DNA of 38,548 bases from Bacteriovoracaceae bacterium (GTDB lineage Bacteria; Bdellovibrionota; Bacteriovoracia; Bacteriovoracales; Bacteriovoracaceae), in the NCBI GenBank assembly GCA_016784965.1, contig JADHTQ010000043.1, positions 1 through 38,548 on the forward strand, written 5' to 3'. Under the pieces are notes generated by a model. The model saw nothing but the letters and a program-made list of their open reading frames with translations, did no database searches and had not been told where the DNA came from. Below are positions 17,538 through 26,781 of the stretch, piece after piece. The position numbers and the translations under genes are program-made. Positions within the stretch are counted from its first letter, which is position 1, and the number at the start of each line of letters is the position of its first letter.

Positions 17538-17870
17538 TTATTCCCGTTCATAAGTACATTTTAGGGGATACCCTTCACTTTTTGCCAAGGCCTTCGCTTG
17601 GGCCACTTTAGTTTCTGCGATCTCTTTGGTATATATCCCACATATTCCTACCCCACTATTGTGGACATGCAACATGATATCCTGTGCTTCATCTAGTGAT
17701 TTGCCAAATAATTTTTGTAAAATAAAAATGACAAACTCCATTGTAGTGTAGTCGTCATTATGTAACAGCACTTTAAATTTGCTCGGTGTCTTGAGTTTGA
17801 TCTTTTTTTTGGTGATAACTTCACCATCTTCATGACTATTTCCCATTTGTCCCATTACTATCTTTGACAT
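17538..17870 (-). CDS. clpS: ClpS adaptor protein
   Basis: 110 residues. Adaptor that recognises N-terminal destabilising residues and binds the ClpA N-domain. Family residues are present: VLLHNDDYTTMEFVI (Asn-Asp-Asp pocket), the helix LQKLFGKSLDEAQDIMLHVHNSG, GICGIYTKEIAETKVAQ and the C-terminal LKCTYERE. The N-terminal 28 residues are a variable extension. GAGGGG precedes the ATG by 7 nt. It is divergent from the TerB-like gene across only 58 bp. Confidence 0.95.
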   Translation of the reverse strand: MSKIVMGQMGNSHEDGEVITKKKIKLKTPSKFKVLLHNDDYTTMEFVIFILQKLFGKSLDEAQDIMLHVHNSGVGICGIYTKEIAETKVAQAKALAKSEGYPLKCTYERE

Positions 17871-17928
17871 GTGATTTCCCCTCGCTATAATTAGTCATTA
17901 ATAATTACTTTAACCCAAAAGGTCAAAT

Positions 17929-18471
17929 ATGTCTTTTCTACATTTCTGGAATAAATCTCAAACTAAAAATGATAAAAACTGCAAGCTTTCAGGTCTCGAC
18001 TCAGAAAAACTAAGTAGGCTCCACCAAAAAATTAGCAAGATCTTGCCCAATCAATCAGATGCAGAGCTTGTAAAAGTTGCCTGCCTTGCAGGTCTTTTGG
18101 CCAGAATGGCCTATGTGGATTTAAAAATCCATGATAGTGAAAAAAAGGCATTAGTCACGGCCCTTGAAAACTGGACTTCACTATCAAAAGAGAAAATTAA
18201 TACCATCGCAGAGCTTGCCATCGAAGAAGTTTTAGACCTTGTTGGTATGGAAAATTACAAATATTGCCATCCACTCAATGAAGTCTTAAATAATGATGAA
18301 AAATATGCCGTTTTGGTCTCATTGTTTACAATGGCAGCAAGTGACGGAAGTGTTGATAACATTGAATCAGAAGAGATTAGAGTGATCACAGAAGGCCTAA
18401 GGCTAGAGCATAAGCATTACATATCGGCAAGGGCGACAGTCCTAAGCAAACTAAAGGCACTAAATTTATGA
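17929..18471 (+). CDS. TerB-like protein
   Basis: 180 residues, all-helical. The pattern of two repeated acidic helical units ([20 protein letters not shown] and [21 protein letters not shown]) is that of the TerB/DjlA N-terminal superfamily, where D-G-x-(V/I)-x-x-x-E motifs bind metal. The first 40 residues are a basic, Ser-rich extension. The exact role of such stand-alone TerB proteins is unknown; it should not be read as tellurite resistance. It overlaps nfo by 4 nt (ATGA), so the two are translated together. Confidence 0.8.
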   Translation: MSFLHFWNKSQTKNDKNCKLSGLDSEKLSRLHQKISKILPNQSDAELVKVACLAGLLARMAYVDLKIHDSEKKALVTALENWTSLSKEKINTIAELAIEEVLDLVGMENYKYCHPLNEVLNNDEKYAVLVSLFTMAASDGSVDNIESEEIRVITEGLRLEHKHYISARATVLSKLKALNL

Positions 18472-19310
18472 AATACATCGGAGCACACGTAAGTACATCA
18501 GGTGGAGTTGAAAACGCACCGGAAAATGCCAGCAATATAGATGCAAAGGCATTTGCCCTATTTACAAAAAACCAACGCCGATGGGAAGCTCGCTCATTGA
18601 CTCAGACGTCAATCGATAAGTTTAAAGAGCAACTAAAAAGGTTAGACTTTAATCCATTGCACATTCTTCCCCACGATAGCTACCTAATCAATTTAGGTCA
18701 TCCAGATCCACAAAAGCGGGAAAAATCATACGTTGCTTTTGTAGATGAACTACTGCGATGTGCACTTTTGGGCCTTAAATATCTAAACATCCATCCCGGC
18801 AGCCACTTGAGAGAAATTAGTGAACAAGAGTGCATGGAAAACATTGCAATGTGTATCAACAAGGCAATTAAAGAAGTTAGTTCAGTGTCAGTGGTACTGG
18901 AAAATACTGCCGGTCAAGGAAGTAATTTAGGTTATCGCTTTGAGCAGTTAGCGACAATTATTGATCTCATAGAAGATAAGTCACGCATCGGTGTTTGTCT
19001 TGATACCTGTCATACATTTGTGTCGGGATACGATATTAGAACACCTGATACCTATCAAAAAACCATGGATGAATTTGAGAAAATTGTTGGTTTTAAATAT
19101 CTAAAAGGGATGCACATAAATGATTCTAAGGCCGAGTTTGCCAGCAAAAAAGACCGACATCATAGTATTGGAAAAGGTTTTATAGGCCTTGAAACATTTA
19201 AGCTCGTTATGAATGATCCCAGATTAGATGACATCCCCATGATTTTAGAAACAATAGACAGTAAGATCTGGAAAGAAGAAATTGCCCTATTATATGGCCT
19301 GATTAAGTAG
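18468..19310 (+). CDS. nfo: endonuclease IV
   Basis: 280 residues, the full family length. AP endonuclease of base excision repair with a trinuclear zinc site. All core motifs are present: [59 protein letters not shown] (Glu), [35 protein letters not shown] and MILETID. It is coupled to the TerB-like gene by a 4-nt overlap and ends 2 nt before the stop of the convergent phosphatase gene. Confidence 0.95.
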   Translation: MKYIGAHVSTSGGVENAPENASNIDAKAFALFTKNQRRWEARSLTQTSIDKFKEQLKRLDFNPLHILPHDSYLINLGHPDPQKREKSYVAFVDELLRCALLGLKYLNIHPGSHLREISEQECMENIAMCINKAIKEVSSVSVVLENTAGQGSNLGYRFEQLATIIDLIEDKSRIGVCLDTCHTFVSGYDIRTPDTYQKTMDEFEKIVGFKYLKGMHINDSKAEFASKKDRHHSIGKGFIGLETFKLVMNDPRLDDIPMILETIDSKIWKEEIALLYGLIK

Positions 19311-19312
19311 TG

Positions 19313-20083
19313 CTATAACCTTAAATTATCAATCCAATCAAGATATTTTTGTTTATCAGATTTGCGCCATTTGTAATTATAGACAGCCCCCTCCCAGTCT
19401 CCATATAATGGATTGGGGAGTAGGATAAAATAGGTTCCAAACAGATCTTTATTTCTGTCGGTGAATAATCTGCGATCTTTTACACTCTTTTTCTCATATA
19501 ATTCAGAAAAATCATTCATATTATCACCCATTAATAACACAATTCTATGGTTAGAAGCTACCTTGGCCCTTCGACTTTTTTTACTGGATGACTTGACTCT
19601 CATCAATAGGTTCTCTTTTTTAATGGGAAATCCTAATTGCTTTAAATTGTCATAAGTCGCTTCCAATTTATTAATTTTGCGGTTAGTTACATAAAAAACA
19701 TCAACTCCCACACTGTCAGCATAGCGCAAAAATTTTACTGCCCCAGGCAACGCTTCTGCTCTTCTTTTATCAACCCAAACTTGCCAAGTTTTAGAATTAT
19801 AGGACTCATTATTTATTATGTTTTGTGCCTGATAGGGAGAATTGTCGATAATTGTTTCATCAACATCTACAATGATCGCTCTTTTTTGCTTATGTTTACT
19901 CTGCTTTAAATCGCGATCAAGAACTAAGCGGGCCATATTAAATGCCTGATAGCTAAGCGCTTTATTCTCGGCAGAGGTCTGGACCCACAGGGTTGCTCCA
20001 ATCATATGATGTTGTTTGGTTGGCATTTTTGCGCATCCAATTAACAGCATTAATCCCATAATCACTACACTTTTAAACTTCAT
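19313..20083 (-). CDS. e(P4)-type class C acid phosphatase lipoprotein
   Basis: 256 residues. The signal peptide ends in a lipobox (LLIGC, Cys17). The HAD-superfamily class B/C acid phosphatase signature is complete: DVDET (73-77), VFYVTNRK and LLMGDNMNDF. In Haemophilus the e(P4) lipoprotein dephosphorylates NMN and nucleotides at the outer membrane so nucleosides can be taken up; a similar scavenging role is likely. WVQTSAENKALSYQAFNMARL is also typical of the family. It is convergent with nfo. Confidence 0.9.
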   Translation of the reverse strand: MKFKSVVIMGLMLLIGCAKMPTKQHHMIGATLWVQTSAENKALSYQAFNMARLVLDRDLKQSKHKQKRAIIVDVDETIIDNSPYQAQNIINNESYNSKTWQVWVDKRRAEALPGAVKFLRYADSVGVDVFYVTNRKINKLEATYDNLKQLGFPIKKENLLMRVKSSSKKSRRAKVASNHRIVLLMGDNMNDFSELYEKKSVKDRRLFTDRNKDLFGTYFILLPNPLYGDWEGAVYNYKWRKSDKQKYLDWIDNLRL

Positions 20084-20231
20084 TTTTTACTCCTCAGTGT
20101 TGCATTCAAATAGATCACTACCACAAAATTTAAATAAGTTGCACCAAATATTGCGATTTTTTAATAATTTGACCATAATTGCACAATGATCTCAGTATAA
20201 TTATTGTGGTATAAAAAGATAGGAGAACATC

Positions 20232-20282
20232 ATGAAAAGATCTAGATGTCAATTACGTGAGAGATCACCCCCCACCCTTTAA
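20232..20282 (+). other. 16-codon ORF with a strong ribosome site
   Basis: ATG at 20232 reads 16 codons (MKRSRCQLRERSPPTL) to TAA, antisense to the end of the CrtC-like gene. AGGAG lies 7 nt before the ATG, a much better ribosome site than many real genes here. A TATAAT hexamer is at 20196-20201, but the nearest -35 (TTGACC 20169-20174) is 21 bp away. It could be a leader peptide, a tiny gene, or the stump of a plus-strand gene lost by deletion. Confidence 0.3.
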
Positions 20283-21647
20283 TAATTGTTTAGATGTAAT
20301 ATTTCCAGATATTACTTGGTCCACAGAATAAGCTGTGATTTTAATATAAAACTTTTTTAATCTATTTAACTCATCAGAAAAAACTACATCCGCTAATTTA
20401 AAGCCAAATTTATTACTTTTTAATCCCTTTTTTATCACATATCTCTTATTTGATTCTAAGATCAACTCAATATCATAAGTTAGAGGATTGCCTGCGTCTG
20501 GGTTTAGGATTTTCCAGGCAAAATTGATCTGCTGTGAGCTTTCATAAATATCTTTTAAATTAGAGATCTCAATTTTTGGAATCTCGAATCTGTGTATCAA
20601 CTCTCCAAACGCTTGGCCTTTTACTGGATTATTATTCATTGTGCCACTAACAGAAATAGATCCTTCCCAAAATGAACCATTAAAGGGCAGCTCTACCATT
20701 TGATCTTTCATGTTGGGAGTGAGAATTAAGTGTAAATTCCACTCGGGCACCTCTAGCTCCCAGCCCATTGAGATAAATTTATTCGACTGTGGTGCTTTAT
20801 AAAAGTTAGTCCGGGTAAACTGGCGATCTAGGGTTGAATAGGAGTTACCATTTTTATCCATCATCTCCACGGTTCCATATGCCAGATCCACGGGGAGATT
20901 ATATTGTTTATCATAGATATTACTAATCATAATATCGGGACCGTCATCGAGTTGTACACAAAACCACTCATAGGTTTCCTCCTTTCTCCCCCGATCAAAT
21001 GGTGAGACCTTAAAAGGTCCCCACTGGTGATCAATCCACGCCATTCCAGTAAACGACTCACTTTTACCCTTGTAAGTCAGAGTGCCCGAAGCCTTAAGCC
21101 GAGTCAAAGAGTAGTACCAACTATGGCCACTGCTACCTACTGCTACATATCCACTTCCTTGAACAAATAATGGAGGCCTTAGGGCCTCTAAAGATGCAAC
21201 AAGCTTGGTAGATTTATGATTTGTTTTTAACTCATATTCAAAAGGTATAAGTTTACCTTGCGCATTTTTTTTATTTCTAAAGTAGTCTTTACCATATTTT
21301 GTTCTGTGCACTAAATCTAGTCGTTCCTTTTTACTGCTTAAAATTCCCAGTGCAGTTGCACTGATGTGAGTTTTGTCACTCAAGTTAGTCACAGTAAAAA
21401 ATCGCAAATTGTTATTAAAATGGGTAACTAAAATGGCATATCTATTTTTTGAAACCTCACCTGTAACATGCATTACGGCGTACCACCATTCTAGATTAGA
21501 AATTCCGCTATGTTTTCCCTCATCTTTTGGAAAAATAATATCACTGCCGGCCTCTTTGTACGGATAATGTTTCCATTGCGGAATATCCAAAGTTGCACTA
21601 ACAGGTGATAACTTAATCAGAAGACTTATTAAGATTAAAACTTTCAT
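20265..21647 (-). CDS. secreted CrtC/AttH-type lipocalin-fold protein with C-terminal beta domain
   Basis: 460 residues with a signal peptide (LILISLLIKLSPVSA). Residues about 20-350 carry the marks of the CrtC (PF07143)/AttH two-lipocalin fold: DIIFPKDEGKHS, LEWWYAVMHVTG, FTGMAWIDHQWGPF, YEWFCVQLDDGPDIM and GQAFGELIHR. CrtC proper is a carotenoid hydratase; many secreted homologues have no proven activity, so the carotenoid role should not be assumed. The last 110 residues (IPKIEISNLKDIYESSQQINFAW onward) look like an added Ig-like domain. It overlaps the serine protease gene by 4 nt. Confidence 0.8.
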   Translation of the reverse strand: MKVLILISLLIKLSPVSATLDIPQWKHYPYKEAGSDIIFPKDEGKHSGISNLEWWYAVMHVTGEVSKNRYAILVTHFNNNLRFFTVTNLSDKTHISATALGILSSKKERLDLVHRTKYGKDYFRNKKNAQGKLIPFEYELKTNHKSTKLVASLEALRPPLFVQGSGYVAVGSSGHSWYYSLTRLKASGTLTYKGKSESFTGMAWIDHQWGPFKVSPFDRGRKEETYEWFCVQLDDGPDIMISNIYDKQYNLPVDLAYGTVEMMDKNGNSYSTLDRQFTRTNFYKAPQSNKFISMGWELEVPEWNLHLILTPNMKDQMVELPFNGSFWEGSISVSGTMNNNPVKGQAFGELIHRFEIPKIEISNLKDIYESSQQINFAWKILNPDAGNPLTYDIELILESNKRYVIKKGLKSNKFGFKLADVVFSDELNRLKKFYIKITAYSVDQVISGNITSKQLLKGGG

Positions 21648-22519
21648 AGGCTTAACTCCCCCCGCAAATTTGATAAACTTTTGATGGCCGTAATGCGTGT
21701 TACTGTCTCGCCATCACAAGAGTGTCTGCCACATACCTTGGAACGCTTGCAGCCCCTGTCCGAATCAAAGACAAAATCATCCTCACCCTTAACTAAAATA
21801 CCTTCAACAATTCCAGTCTCCTCATCGATAACAGGTGATCCAGAGTTCCCGTGATATGCATCTAGTGTCGTTACAAATGAATACTGCTTGTAATTACTTC
21901 TGACTCTACCTCCATCAGCCACCTTTAAAGGAAGTCCAAAAGGATGCCCAATCACTACTAGGTTTGCATCACTTGATACAACACCCTCAGATCTAAATGC
22001 AAGTGGCTTGCGACCTTCGACCTTCCTATCAAGCCTGAGCAAAATATAGTCATTTTCATCGCGCTGACTCACTGTTCGCTCAATAACTTCAACACACCTA
22101 TAAACGTTTTCATCTAAAATATGGTTATCGATGTTTTGTGCATCTTTCATTTTATAACCAAATACCCATTTATAGATTCGACAATCATCGACTGCTAAAA
22201 TGCAATGTCCGGCCGTTACCAATAGATCCTCTCCAACTAAAAATCCAGTACAACTCACCGGTGTCGGCTGAGTGACAAATCTTTCATCTGAGCAATAACC
22301 GTACTTTTGCAGAGGCTTCCCCTTCATGAGATAGCCATTTTCTTTGGGTCTGATCCGCAAGTTATGTACCAGCGCTGCAGTTGAGTTTGACCAATCTTTA
22401 AAGTCAGCTCGATCCAGTTGATAAATGTCTTGTCTATTATCTACCCCATAGATTACTTTATTAAAACTTAAGGCCTGATGGGCCCATAGAGAGATCACTA
22501 CAAACAACAAAATCTTCAT
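21644..22519 (-). CDS. secreted V8/trypsin-like serine protease
   Basis: 291 residues with a signal peptide (LFVVISLWAHQALS). The chymotrypsin-fold triad is visible: VTAGHC (His), NDYILLRLD (Asp) and HGNSGSPV (Ser, with the GNSGSPV of glutamyl endopeptidase / V8-type enzymes). There are paired Cys near the catalytic His and near the C-terminus (GCKRSKVCGRHSC). About 40 residues before the core may be a propeptide. It is the first gene of a two-gene unit with the CrtC-like protein, so the two secreted products are likely made together. Confidence 0.9.
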   Translation of the reverse strand: MKILLFVVISLWAHQALSFNKVIYGVDNRQDIYQLDRADFKDWSNSTAALVHNLRIRPKENGYLMKGKPLQKYGYCSDERFVTQPTPVSCTGFLVGEDLLVTAGHCILAVDDCRIYKWVFGYKMKDAQNIDNHILDENVYRCVEVIERTVSQRDENDYILLRLDRKVEGRKPLAFRSEGVVSSDANLVVIGHPFGLPLKVADGGRVRSNYKQYSFVTTLDAYHGNSGSPVIDEETGIVEGILVKGEDDFVFDSDRGCKRSKVCGRHSCDGETVTRITAIKSLSNLRGELSL

Positions 22520-22615
22520 ATTAAACTTTCCATTTTTTGATATGAGAAAATAACAATTGGCATGCTAATTATTTTAAATAGTCACTGATCTGTCAACTTA
22601 CAAAAGCTAACCGAC

Positions 22616-22644
22616 TTGAGCTTTACTATTGCTAAGGTTATAAT
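22616..22644 (+). promoter_or_regulatory. sigma-70-type promoter of the ion channel gene
   Basis: TTGAGC (22616-22621), an exact 17-bp spacer and TATAAT (22639-22644) precede the ATG at 22677 by 32 nt. It is one of the clearest promoters in the window. Confidence 0.75.
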
Positions 22645-22676
22645 TTTACTTATATATCTAACTTGAGGAAATAATT

Positions 22677-23915
22677 ATGCTAGCTATTATTAAAGAGGCC
22701 AACTTGGAAGTAAGTGATGTCATCTGGCAAACTATCATCTTTTTATGTATTGCGTTTTTGGCCGTCAATGTCCCACTTGTTTATTGCTTGCACATAAAAA
22801 GTGGGACCATTTCCATCACTATAGATGTTTTGATTTCTACTTTATTTGCTGTTGACTTCTATCGAAACTTTAAGACCAAAACAAGTCCCAAAATGGAACC
22901 TCTGTTAGTGTTAGATGTTGTTGCCTGTATACCCTTTGATTGTCTAACCTACTTTTTGGGATTTCCACCAATTTTACGTATCTTACGCCTGGTTAAAATG
23001 GCCCGCATCAATACCCTAATTGATATGTTTTCAACATTTGGCAAGGTGTCGGTAATTCCCCACATTATAAAGGTACCATTTTTAACGATATGTATAATTA
23101 TTGCCATAAACTTTATTGCCAGTGGATGGATGCTAATATACCCGCCAAATGGCATAGATCTGCTAACTTTTTACAATAAATCAATTTATTGGACAATAAC
23201 GACTCTTACTACTATTGGGTATGGTGATATTACACCCTCTACCAATATTGGAAGAATTTATACCATGGCAATAATGATTTTAGGTGTTGGTGTTTATGGC
23301 ATTGTCATAGGAAATGTAAACCGCATGCTAGTTAACGCTGATCGACACCTAGAGCAGTCGAGAAAAAAAATTAGCGACCTCAATCTATTTATGAAGCATT
23401 ACGAAATACCCAAAGATTTAAAAGAAGCAACATATGAGTATTATAAACATCACTTTCAAGACCACCTAAGTGATAATGACTCTCAAATCATTTCCGACTT
23501 ACCCTTTGCTCTAAAATCAGAACTACAGATTTATATGAGTTTAAAATTACTAAACGACGTTCCTGCTTTTAAGTATTGTTCTTTGACCTGTAGAAAAGAG
23601 ATCGCTAAGTCACTCGAAGAGGTTTACTACCTTCCCGGTGAAAAGATTATCACTACTGGTGAAACTGGCGATGAAATGTATATTATTGCTCATGGACAAG
23701 TAAATGTTTTAATCGACTGCAATTCAATTGTAGTGTTAACCAGTGGGAAGTTTTTTGGTGAAATTGCTCTAATTGAAAAGACCACTAGAAATGCCGACGT
23801 GGTCGCATCGGCCTCCTGCGATCTGCTCAAGTTATCAAAGGATAATTTTAACCGCATTACCCAAGATTATCCAGAATTGCTTGAAAGTGTCAGCCGCTTC
23901 CTCAAAAAGTCATAA
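22677..23915 (+). CDS. cyclic-nucleotide-gated potassium channel
   Basis: 412 residues. Six hydrophobic segments: about 17-37, 48-62, 77-95, an Arg/Lys-bearing S4-like helix (RILRLVKMARI), 133-153 and 194-214. The pore loop TTLTTIGYGD (175-184) is a K+-selective filter. Residues about 290-400 form a cyclic-nucleotide-binding domain: PGEKIITTGETGDEMYIIAHG, then FGEIALIEKTTRNADV, where Glu and Arg would bind the ribose and phosphate. The layout equals bacterial MlotiK1-type or KvAP-CNBD channels. GAGGAA is 7 nt before the ATG. It suggests gating by cAMP or cGMP; the ligand is not visible from sequence. Confidence 0.92.
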   Translation: MLAIIKEANLEVSDVIWQTIIFLCIAFLAVNVPLVYCLHIKSGTISITIDVLISTLFAVDFYRNFKTKTSPKMEPLLVLDVVACIPFDCLTYFLGFPPILRILRLVKMARINTLIDMFSTFGKVSVIPHIIKVPFLTICIIIAINFIASGWMLIYPPNGIDLLTFYNKSIYWTITTLTTIGYGDITPSTNIGRIYTMAIMILGVGVYGIVIGNVNRMLVNADRHLEQSRKKISDLNLFMKHYEIPKDLKEATYEYYKHHFQDHLSDNDSQIISDLPFALKSELQIYMSLKLLNDVPAFKYCSLTCRKEIAKSLEEVYYLPGEKIITTGETGDEMYIIAHGQVNVLIDCNSIVVLTSGKFFGEIALIEKTTRNADVVASASCDLLKLSKDNFNRITQDYPELLESVSRFLKKS

Positions 23916-23923
23916 ATTGCAAC

Positions 23924-24829
23924 CTAGAACATTGAAAAAAGTATTGTGTGAATGATCGTTTTTTCTTCATTAGTTAATTTGTTAGAGACTTTAACGGCAT
24001 CTAAAATACCTGCCAAAAATGGATAGTACAATTTACTGCCAATGACTCCTAAGGCTTGAAGTACCCGCTCTGTCAAGCTATATACGACTGATTCGAATGG
24101 ATCAGATCGCCCCCACTTGTCACTATCAATCCAGGCCAAGTTCGGAGAATCCAAAGAAAATATAACGTCTGGATCATTTAGAGTTATTTTTTCCTCAAAT
24201 GCTCTTACTACAATCTTGCCAAATTTCATGGCAATTTTATCTATATATTGATAGGTAAATTCTAAAACCTCCCCTTTTTGGAATTTTCTAAATAAGTTTT
24301 TAAGGGTAATTGTTTTTTCTTTTGCAAAAAGATGTGACTGTTGAATATAAAATCTACCATCTAACAATTGCCCAAACCCATGAACCGAAGCCCCGCCAAT
24401 TAACTCGGCATAGTAGGCGTTTAATAACAACTCATGAGGATTAGAGGTATCTTTTGGAAATACTTTAATCAAATAGGCAACTCCATGATCAACGAAAGTG
24501 TATATCCCCTCATTTTCCGCCCCATCTATAATACGTTCGACAAAAAGCAATTTATTGTCATTAATAAACAATATTTGGCGATTATAGTTAAGTAGCTCAA
24601 TAGGTGCGCTATTAAGCCTGAAAAACTTGCTTTGCAGGGAAACACTAGGGTCTTGTGATGAAAGCAGCTCCTCTAAATGTTCGATTTTGCTTCTAAGTGT
24701 AAACCTCGCATTGAAGACGCCAAAAGCAGTGAGATCTTCGATGCAAAGTAAATCGTTATCGGCCAAAATTAATTTAGGAAATAGCAATACTAAGATGTAT
24801 AAATAAGTTACCACATTTTTTGCAATCAT
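23924..24829 (-). CDS. secreted protein of unknown function with kinase-fold hints
   Basis: 301 residues with a signal peptide (VVTYLYILVLLFPKLILA). No family is recognised with confidence. Several segments echo the protein-kinase fold in order: VAYLIKVF (possible beta3 Lys), PHELLLNAYYAELIGG (possible helix-C Glu), RFYIQQSHL (beta5), TLNDPDVIFSLDSPNLAWIDSDKWG (possible catalytic loop with metal Asp and DFG-like Asp). If true it would be a periplasmic or secreted kinase-like protein. Convergent with the channel gene (8 nt apart) and 32 nt downstream of the ferredoxin-like gene, with which it may be co-transcribed. Confidence 0.6.
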   Translation of the reverse strand: MIAKNVVTYLYILVLLFPKLILADNDLLCIEDLTAFGVFNARFTLRSKIEHLEELLSSQDPSVSLQSKFFRLNSAPIELLNYNRQILFINDNKLLFVERIIDGAENEGIYTFVDHGVAYLIKVFPKDTSNPHELLLNAYYAELIGGASVHGFGQLLDGRFYIQQSHLFAKEKTITLKNLFRKFQKGEVLEFTYQYIDKIAMKFGKIVVRAFEEKITLNDPDVIFSLDSPNLAWIDSDKWGRSDPFESVVYSLTERVLQALGVIGSKLYYPFLAGILDAVKVSNKLTNEEKTIIHTILFSMF

Positions 24830-24861
24830 GAGAGTCTCTATAATTGCAAATTGTTAACCAA

Positions 24862-26148
24862 TTATGTCGAAGCCCTCTTTTTTAAAAAAAGATTTTGTAA
24901 ATATCTAGACTTAAATTGTTTACTGGCCATCACTTGCTTGGCAGGGGGAAGTTTTAAGATTACGCCTAAGATCGTGGCCATCATTCTATGGTTCCAAAGG
25001 GCCTGTTTGTCAAAAATGAGATTTTGTAACTTTCCTCGCTCAATTGCCATTAAGACATATCTATGGGCAGAATTAATTGGTGTAATTATTTTCTTTTTAC
25101 TACGCTGTAGTGAAAGGGCAATTTGCTTGCAATTTCTAACACAAACTCCACAACCAATACATAGCGACTCATCTAGCTTGGCCACTACTTTATTTACTTG
25201 CCGATAGTCATTAGAAGACACTACACTCATTGCCTCAACTGGACACACGCGAATGCACTTGCCACATCCAGAGCAGCTAGATTTATCGATCTTGGGAATA
25301 AAGCCACTGTCTTGTATGGGCACTAATGCTGAAAACTTGCGTACCGCTGTCAAGGCCTCACAACAACAACTACAACAATTGCACATAAACCCCACACCAT
25401 TTTGTACATTTTCACCAAATTGTACCAGGTTGTGTTCATAGGCTTGATGCAGTAACTCCATCCCCTCGCTTTTGTCGATTTGTCTTGCAATTTTGTTTCT
25501 AATTAATGACTTTGCAGTCGTTCCAAAGGTAAAGCAAAGCTCTTGGGGAGTCTCACAGGCCAAGTTTAGATGATCTCTTGAGTGTCGACAATAACAAAGT
25601 CCAACACCCATTTCGCTGCTACTTTGGATAACTTCAGAGGCCTTTTCAAAATCAAGTACATGCAAGGTGTTCTCACCCTCTAGGGATTTTTCATTGACAA
25701 AAAATCTCCCCATTTGAGTCTCACCACTGCCTAATAAATTTAAGATAAAGTCATCTTCTTTGACAATATATTGGTAAAATAGCTCAGAAAGCAGTTTCTG
25801 ATCTATGTCTTTTCGCACTCGCATCAGGGCAAACTCAAAAAAGCCGGCCATGGGTGGAGGAAGAACATATAAATAATCATCACCTTTTTGTATATCTAAA
25901 AGCAGACCGCGAGATGCTAAGCTCTCCAGCATCAACTTACACTCACTTTCACTCAACTTAGATAATTTAGCGGCATCTTTAACTCTAAAAGGTTTAATGG
26001 GCATTAGGGCAACAAAACTGGCCTCATCTTTAGTAAATAATATTTGCAAAATAGAAAACAACAGCTTGGTTGGTGGTGCCCCTTGGGGAAACTTGTTGAT
26101 TCTATCTACTAAATTTGTATAAGCACTCTTAGTGGTTAGGTGTCCCAT
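24862..26148 (-). CDS. 2x[4Fe-4S] ferredoxin-type protein with winged-helix-like N-terminus
   Basis: 428 residues. The N-terminal part (about 20-120) looks like a helical/winged-helix region (VKDAAKLSKLSESECKLMLESLASRGLL). The middle has MGVGLCYCRH and a FMCNCCSCCC cluster, and the C-terminal part has two classical cluster motifs, CSGCGKCIRVCP and CIGCGVCVRNC. It is a cytoplasmic redox protein of a family seen in many Proteobacteria with no settled function. The 20-nt overlap with the secreted FMN-binding-like gene upstream suggests an electron-transfer partnership. Confidence 0.8.
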   Translation of the reverse strand: MGHLTTKSAYTNLVDRINKFPQGAPPTKLLFSILQILFTKDEASFVALMPIKPFRVKDAAKLSKLSESECKLMLESLASRGLLLDIQKGDDYLYVLPPPMAGFFEFALMRVRKDIDQKLLSELFYQYIVKEDDFILNLLGSGETQMGRFFVNEKSLEGENTLHVLDFEKASEVIQSSSEMGVGLCYCRHSRDHLNLACETPQELCFTFGTTAKSLIRNKIARQIDKSEGMELLHQAYEHNLVQFGENVQNGVGFMCNCCSCCCEALTAVRKFSALVPIQDSGFIPKIDKSSCSGCGKCIRVCPVEAMSVVSSNDYRQVNKVVAKLDESLCIGCGVCVRNCKQIALSLQRSKKKIITPINSAHRYVLMAIERGKLQNLIFDKQALWNHRMMATILGVILKLPPAKQVMASKQFKSRYLQNLFLKKRAST

Positions 26149-26725
26149 TTAAAAAGTCCGATTTAATTTTTTTTTGAGTTTGCTGCAAGTATTGAAAAGT
26201 CCGAAAACTTGTTAGTCCCGCCTGAGGTACAACATCTTTAATAAACTCTTTTTTAGTGGCCATTGTTATGGCATCAACTACCTCAATTGGTTGCTTGATC
26301 TTTAAAAAGGATTGAGGTGGAACTTGTAATAAAAAGTTTAGTTTTGCCAAATCTTGTTCTGTAAACTTCTCATGGCCTAATTTCGTCAAAGTTCCTGTGG
26401 ATAGAAGCTTTATAAATTTTGCATTGCTATCAAAAAACAGGGTGAAAATAAGAGGAAGACAAAGGCTATTACAGCCTGTAGTTGTATTTAAGTTTCTAAT
26501 AAATCCCAAATGTTTTTTATTTTTATCATAAACTTTAAGTAGTAAGTTATTATTTTTAGCATCAGTTAAAAAAGGATCTGCAATTTTTAGTGTCTTGGCT
26601 GAGTGAATATTTTTAAATACAAGCTTGTAAAAAACGCGATCTTTTTTATTAATAGTTTGGGTTTGGGCCTGACATATCGCAGAAGCAACACAAATTAACA
26701 CAACCAAAAAGACTTTCTTCAACAT
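26129..26725 (-). CDS. secreted FMN-binding-like redox protein
   Basis: 198 residues with a signal peptide (MLKKVFLVVLICVASAICQA). The segment CLPLIFTLFFDSNAKFIKL, then HEKFTEQDLAKL and VVDAITMATK, resembles FMN_bind-type domains in which a Thr in (D)AxxGAT is flavinylated; here the motif reads VDAITMATK, so a Met replaces Gly. Paired Cys (GCNSLC) are present. Function is unproven. It shares a 20-nt overlap with the ferredoxin-type gene, which supports a redox role. Confidence 0.55.
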   Translation of the reverse strand: MLKKVFLVVLICVASAICQAQTQTINKKDRVFYKLVFKNIHSAKTLKIADPFLTDAKNNNLLLKVYDKNKKHLGFIRNLNTTTGCNSLCLPLIFTLFFDSNAKFIKLLSTGTLTKLGHEKFTEQDLAKLNFLLQVPPQSFLKIKQPIEVVDAITMATKKEFIKDVVPQAGLTSFRTFQYLQQTQKKIKSDFLNGTPNH

Positions 26726-26781
26726 TTTTAGAGCACCTTTTATGCCTGGATCTAATCAATTGGTGTGCCTTTAATTAAAAG

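Noticed and set aside
17929-18471. Tellurite-resistance call for the TerB-like gene
   Set aside because: No other ter genes are near; the fold is shared by proteins with other roles.
20169-20201. TTGACC ... TATAAT as a promoter
   Set aside because: The spacer is 21 bp, too long for a normal sigma-70 promoter, so only the -10 was noted.
20265-21647. Carotenoid hydratase (CrtC) function
   Set aside because: The fold matches, but the protein is secreted, paired with a protease, and no carotenoid genes are nearby.
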